Shown here: in pieces, positions 59,387-64,000 of the stretch | Layout of the letters: every line of letters starts with the position of its first letter | Position numbering within the stretch: position 1 is the first letter of the stretch | From: Haematobia irritans | Taxonomy: Eukaryota; Arthropoda; Insecta; Diptera; Muscidae | DNA: 64,000 bases | Direction: 5' to 3' | Assembly (NCBI RefSeq): GCF_050003625.1 | Contig: NC_134397.1 | Coordinates: 218,674,537-218,738,536 of the forward strand | Translations under genes and position numbers: made by a program | The notes under the pieces: generated by a model | What the model was told of the DNA's origin: nothing | The model's database searches: none | Seen by the model: the letters and a program-made list of their open reading frames with translations, nothing else

Positions 59387-60330
59387 ATCGGCAGCATATA
59401 AAAGGTAACCCTCAAAGCCGTTCCATTCCACGTTCTCTTATATGATCTCATTAGCCCTTCTGGAAACAATATAATAAAATACTAAAATAAATTTTATGCA
59501 AAGATTTAACGATGACTATATCAGTATGCACCAATATTTATCAATGTCCCACAATTTCCCTGGAATAACCCATATGAATATGCCAACATATGTTTGATAT
59601 CATTCTCATTTTTATCGAGGACTTCATTTATGCCAGTACTCAAACGAATATATTTACGCAATATCAGGATAAAAATCACAATCATCTTTCCTTCCTTCTA
59701 ACGTATGTTTAGTACTGTATGCATCGGGAACATTGAATATGCTATCAAGGATTATATTAACATTGATGCGTTCGTTCCTTTTTGTACGTACTCGTATGCG
59801 TGCGTGCATATGCTTGAGTTTGCATTAGCAAAACACAAGTGGGGGACTTATTTTATTTTTTCGCAAGAGGATATTAAAAGAGATTACTATGGATGGAAAT
59901 TATGACTTTGGAGGAAATCTCATAAGATGCTCAAAATGTATACATTTAGCATTTTGATTGATGGATTATCTATATAGATTTTTACCATACATCCAAACTA
60001 TTACATGGTTAAGAGGTAACCTATTAAATGTTTATGGATCGAGTAATCAGATTCTTGAATAAGTGGTTATTATAAATTTGTCGATTGGGCCAACGCAATG
60101 AAATTTTCGACCCAGGAATTTCAAATGAAAGCAGTGATTAATAAAATGTTTTCTTCATGTGCCTTCAGAGTCTTTACAAACGTGTTAACGACAACTGCTA
60201 TTGTTGAACGCTTTTCAGCTTTGTGGTCTAGATACAAAAAGTCAACAAATAGATAACGAATATTTTATTAATTTTGAAGATTTTTTATGAATTATTAAAG
60301 CCAAGTTGGCCATTGTCGAATAATTTTTTT
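59387..60330. other. Low-repeat interval
   Basis: No gene or known repeat recognised. Open frame 59705-59905 (66 codons) has no recognisable domain. Confidence 0.45.
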
Positions 60331-61171
60331 TACCCACCACCATAGAATGGTGATGGGGTATAATAAGTTTGTCATTCCATAATGTCTTCAATAATGGCGC
60401 TATCGTCCTGAAATTTAGCACAAGTTCGTTTTTTTTTTGCAGGCAGGCCAAGTTCGAAGATGGGCTATATCGGTCCAAGTTTTGATATAGTCCCCATATA
60501 AACCGATTTCCCGATATGGGGTCTTGGGTTTATAAAACCCGTAGTTTTCAAACCCGTAGTTTTCATCCAATTTGCCTGAAATTTAAAATCTGAAGGTTCT
60601 TGAGGACCATAAAAAGGTGTGCCAAAAATGGTGCCCATCGGTCCGTGTTTTGGTATAGCCCCCATATTGACCGATCTCTCGATTTTGCTTCTTGGGCTTC
60701 TAGAAATTGTATTTACTATCCGATTTGCCTGAAATTGGAAATCTAGAGGTATTTTGGGAACATAAAGAGATCTGTCGAAAATGTTCCGTATCGGTCCATG
60801 TTTTGGTATAGCCCCTATATATACCGATCTCCAGATTTTGCTTCTTGGGCGTTTATAAACTGTATTTTCTATCCGATTTGCCTGAAATTGAAAATCTAGA
60901 TGTATTTTTGGATCATAAATTGGTGTGTCGAAAATGGTGCCCATCGGTCCATGTTTTGGTAAAGCGCCATATAGACCAATCTCCCGATTTTTATTCTTGG
61001 GCTTCTATAAACTGCATTTATTACCCGATTTGCCTGAAATTGGAAATCTAGAGGTATTTTGGAACCACAAATTGGTGTGCCGAAATTGAGGCGTATCGGT
61101 CCATTTTTTGGTATAACCCCCATATAGAGCGATCTCTCGATTTTACTTCTTCGGCGTCTAGAGACTATATT
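60331..61171 (+). mobile_element. Family A DINE-like element, truncated
   Basis: Starts TACCCACCACCATAGAATGG and lacks part of the 5' block and the whole GTCY core (TTTGTCATTCCATAATGTC joins directly to CTTCAATAATGGC). Five central repeats follow, more diverged than in the copies at 21-25 kb. It stops within a repeat (CTAGAGACTATATTTA), where the next A element begins. Confidence 0.82.
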
Positions 61172-62250
61172 TATACCCATCACCATAGAATGGTGACGGG
61201 GGTATAATAAGTTTGTCATTCCGTTTGTAACACATCGAAATATCGATTTCCGACTATACAAAGTATATATATTCTTGATCAGGGAGAAATTCTAAGACGA
61301 TATAGCCATGTCCGTCTGTCTGTCTGGCTGTCTGTCTGTTGTAATCACGCTACAGCCTTCAATAATAAATCAATCGTGCTGAAATTTCGGACAAACTCGT
61401 CTTTTGTCTGCAGGCAGGTCAAGTTCGTAAATGGGCTATATCGGTCCAAGTTTTGATATAGTCCCCATATAAACCGACCTCCCGATTTGGGGTTTTGGGC
61501 TTATAAAAACCTTAGTTTCTATCCAATTTGCCGGAAATTGGAAATCTAGAGGTATTTTAGAACAATAAAGAGGTGTGCCGAAAATGATGAGTACCGGACC
61601 TTGTTTTTACATAGCCCCCATATAGACGGATCTCCAGATTTTATTCTTGGGCTTATAGAAACCGTAGTTTTTATCCAACTTGCCTCAAATTGGAAATCTA
61701 GAGGTATTTTAGGACCATAGAAAGCTATGCCGAAAATGATGAGTATAGGTCCATGTTTTGATACAGCCATCAGTTAGACCGATCTCCCGATATTACTTTT
61801 TGGGCTTCTAGAAACCGTAATTGTTGTCCACTTTGCCTGAAATCGAAAATCTGGAGGTTTTTAGGAATACAAATAAGTGTGCAAGAAATGATTTTTTTTG
61901 GCTTCTAGAATCCGTAGTTTTTATCCAATTTGCCTGAAATGAGAAATCTACAGGTATTTTAGGACCTTTGCATGAAATTTTAAATCTAGAAGTAGTTTAG
62001 GAACATAAAGGGGTGTGCCGAAAATGGTGAATATTGGTCCATGTGCACTGACCATGAAAATAGCTTGAAACTGAATTATAGTTTCCAGATTTTACTTCTG
62101 GTAGTCATTTAAATAATGGGGGTAAAAAACTACATATGTTAGATTTTAAATCAAGGCGTTATTTCATCGTTTTCTTGCACACTTACACACGATGTTTATG
62201 ATTCCTCTAAAACTCAAACAAATATGGTTCTTATAAATCCATTAACTCAT
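61172..62250 (+). mobile_element. Family A DINE-like element, decayed 3' side
   Basis: TATACCCATCACCATAG hairpin, 5' block with AAGTATATATATTCTTGATC, core CCGTCTGTCTGTCTGGC, and four central repeats. Then decayed sequence follows with TTGCACACTTACAC and GGTTCTTATAAATCC, the part just before the missing 3' hairpin. Confidence 0.82.
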
Positions 62251-62637
62251 AAAGTCCAAATTAAATTATTTTGTTATCCTCTTATTTCATTACCAGTTTA
62301 CTTAGATTTTTTTATACGAAATCCATAAAAGTCATGAGTTTATTGTACTGAATTTCAGTAATAAATTGGGGTAAATATTCTACCAATCTCATATTTAATT
62401 CAAAAGAACTGACAAGTATAACCTTAATATGTATAAAATGACTACAAAAGGTTTATTATGGTTTAATATTTCCATAGGTAGACCTAATATCAAGCAAATG
62501 CATAAAAAAACTACATGACAAAGACAAACTTGTGGTCAGGAGAGCAGCAGTTGTTTTTACTTTAGTTGTGTAGTTAGTTATAGATATGACATCTTAATAG
62601 CAAAATAAGTTAAATTGTAAAGAAAACTCAATATAAG
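62251..62637. other. Low-repeat AT-rich interval
   Basis: Nothing recognised between two family A elements. Confidence 0.5.
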
Positions 62638-64000
62638 CAAGTATATACAGCAGTAAGTTCAGCCGGGCCGAATCTTAAATACCCACCACCATGAATCAAA
62701 TATTATAGTTTCCTTTGAAAATTTCAGGTGGGTTTGATGACAGACATTTTCCAAAGCAGATCAGTTCAACCAGTACACTTCCCGAAGATAAATTTTAAGA
62801 TTTTACCTATGAAGACTATATCAGATTCTAGATTTGTAAGAACCATTTTTGTTTGAGTTTTAGAAGAATCATTATAATCTCTTGTAAGTGTTCAAGAAAA
62901 TTATGAAATAACGCCTTGATATAAAAGCTAAAATCTGTAGATTTTCACCCCCATTATTTATATGAATACGAGAAGTAAAATCTGAAAATTTTACATTCAG
63001 TTTCAAGCAATTTTCAAGAAGTGAAATCGCTCTATATCGAGACCTTACAAAATGGACCGATACACGTTTTTGTGAATCTAAAATACCAGTATATTTACAA
63101 TTTCAGGCAAATCGTATAAAAATTACGGTTTCTAGAAACCCAAGATGTTAAATCGGGAGATCGGTTTTATGGGGGCTATACTAAAATATGGACCGATACC
63201 CACCGTTTTCGCCACACCTCTTAATGGTCCTAAAATACTTCTAGATTTCAAATTTCAACCAAATTGGTTAAAAACTACGGTTTCTAGAATTCTAAACAAC
63301 TAAATCAATTTCAGGCAAACTGAACAAAAACCCAAAAATTAAAATCGGAGATCGGTCTGTATGGGACCTATACTAAAACATTCACCGATTCTCACCATTT
63401 TCGGCACTCCTCTTTATGGTCCTAAAATAATTCTAGATTTCAAATTTCATACAAATTGGATAAAAACTATGGTTTCTATAAGCCCAAGAAATAAAATCGG
63501 GAGATCGGTCTATATGGGCGCTATACCAAAACATGGACCAATACACACCATTTTTGGCACACACCTTTATGATCCTAAAATACCTCTAGATTTCAAATTT
63601 CAGGCAAATTGGATAAAAACTACGGATTCTATAAGTCCAAGAAGTAAAATCAGGAGATCGGTCTATATGGGGGCTATAGCAAAACATGGACCAATACACA
63701 CCATTTTTTGGCACACCTCTTTTCGGTCCTAAAATACCTCTAGATTTCCAATTTCAGGCAAATTGGATAAAAAGTAAGGTTCCTACAAGCCCAAGAAATA
63801 AGATCGGGAGATCGTTCTATATCGGGGCTATACCAAACCATGGACCGATACTCACCATTTTTAACACTCCTCTTTGTGGTCTTAAAATCCCTCTAGATTT
63901 CCAATTTCAGGCAAATCGGATAAAAACTACGGTTTCAAGAAGCCCAAGATGTAAAATTGGGAGATCGGTTTATATGGGGGCTGTACCAAAACATGGACCG
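62638..64000 (-). mobile_element. Family A DINE-like element, cut by the window end
   Basis: Begins at the CAAGTATATACAGCAG end and keeps the AGCCGGGCCGAATC hairpin and TACCCACCACCATG subterminal repeat. At least five ~153-bp repeats follow (starts near 63180, 63361, 63514, 63667, 63820 and 63972). The 5' end lies beyond the window. Confidence 0.88.

Overview
The window is AT-rich, eukaryotic and almost wholly repetitive. I found no intact host protein-coding gene and no prokaryotic feature. The repeat families point to a higher fly (calyptrate Diptera, probably Muscidae). They include DINE-1/HINE-like elements that begin TATACCC, carry a (GTCY)n core and end ACTTGT; long arrays of a ~29-bp unit built on TTTCTATAGAAA; a DD37E mariner-like transposon; and a tRNA-derived SINE. 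The organism call is inference from repeat content.

Layout. 1-6.7 kb: a DINE-like element, then an array-bearing element (M type) with another DINE-like copy and a 0.66-kb inverted-repeat module inside it. 6.75-8.7 kb: low-repeat DNA with SINE scraps. 8.7-10.6 kb: a non-autonomous Helitron with both ends. 10.6-11.55 kb: an inverted-repeat element holding two tRNA-like units. 11.6-15.3 kb: a family B DINE-like element containing a family A element, itself split by a DD37E transposon. 16-19.4 kb: B elements carrying a decayed Tc1 copy and a SINE. 20.1-26.6 kb: a hAT-type element with a perfect 8-bp target duplication, swollen by nested repeats. 26.7-28 kb: a D element. 29.5-33.4 kb: a fossil mariner-superfamily transposase split by a second DD37E copy, then a B element split by an M element. 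33.5-36.4 kb: another B element containing A, plus a full-length SINE with a 15-bp target duplication. 37.5-41.3 kb: a near-complete 3.8-kb M element. 44.5-47.7 kb: a D element with a 2.2-kb array and a ~190-bp TA microsatellite. 48.8-52.9 kb: arrays around an E element. 53.8-58.8 kb: arrays with a ~1.4-kb higher-order period, split by a complete B element. 59.1-59.4 kb: a dispersed 28S rRNA fragment. 60.3-64 kb: three more A elements.

Four DINE-like families (A, B, D, E) differ in sequence but share one architecture: a 5' hairpin at TATACCC, a subterminal inverted repeat, a GTCY-rich core, central tandem repeats of ~153 bp, and a 3' end at ACTTGT. Three comparisons of filled and empty insertion sites each give a net gain of two T/A residues, as expected for Helentron-type insertion at TT. 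In all four families the 153-bp unit can be read on the antisense strand as a 51-codon repeat beginning MGAI. I take that as shared descent, not as a gene. The window is best read as several layers of nested transposition, much of which can be ordered.
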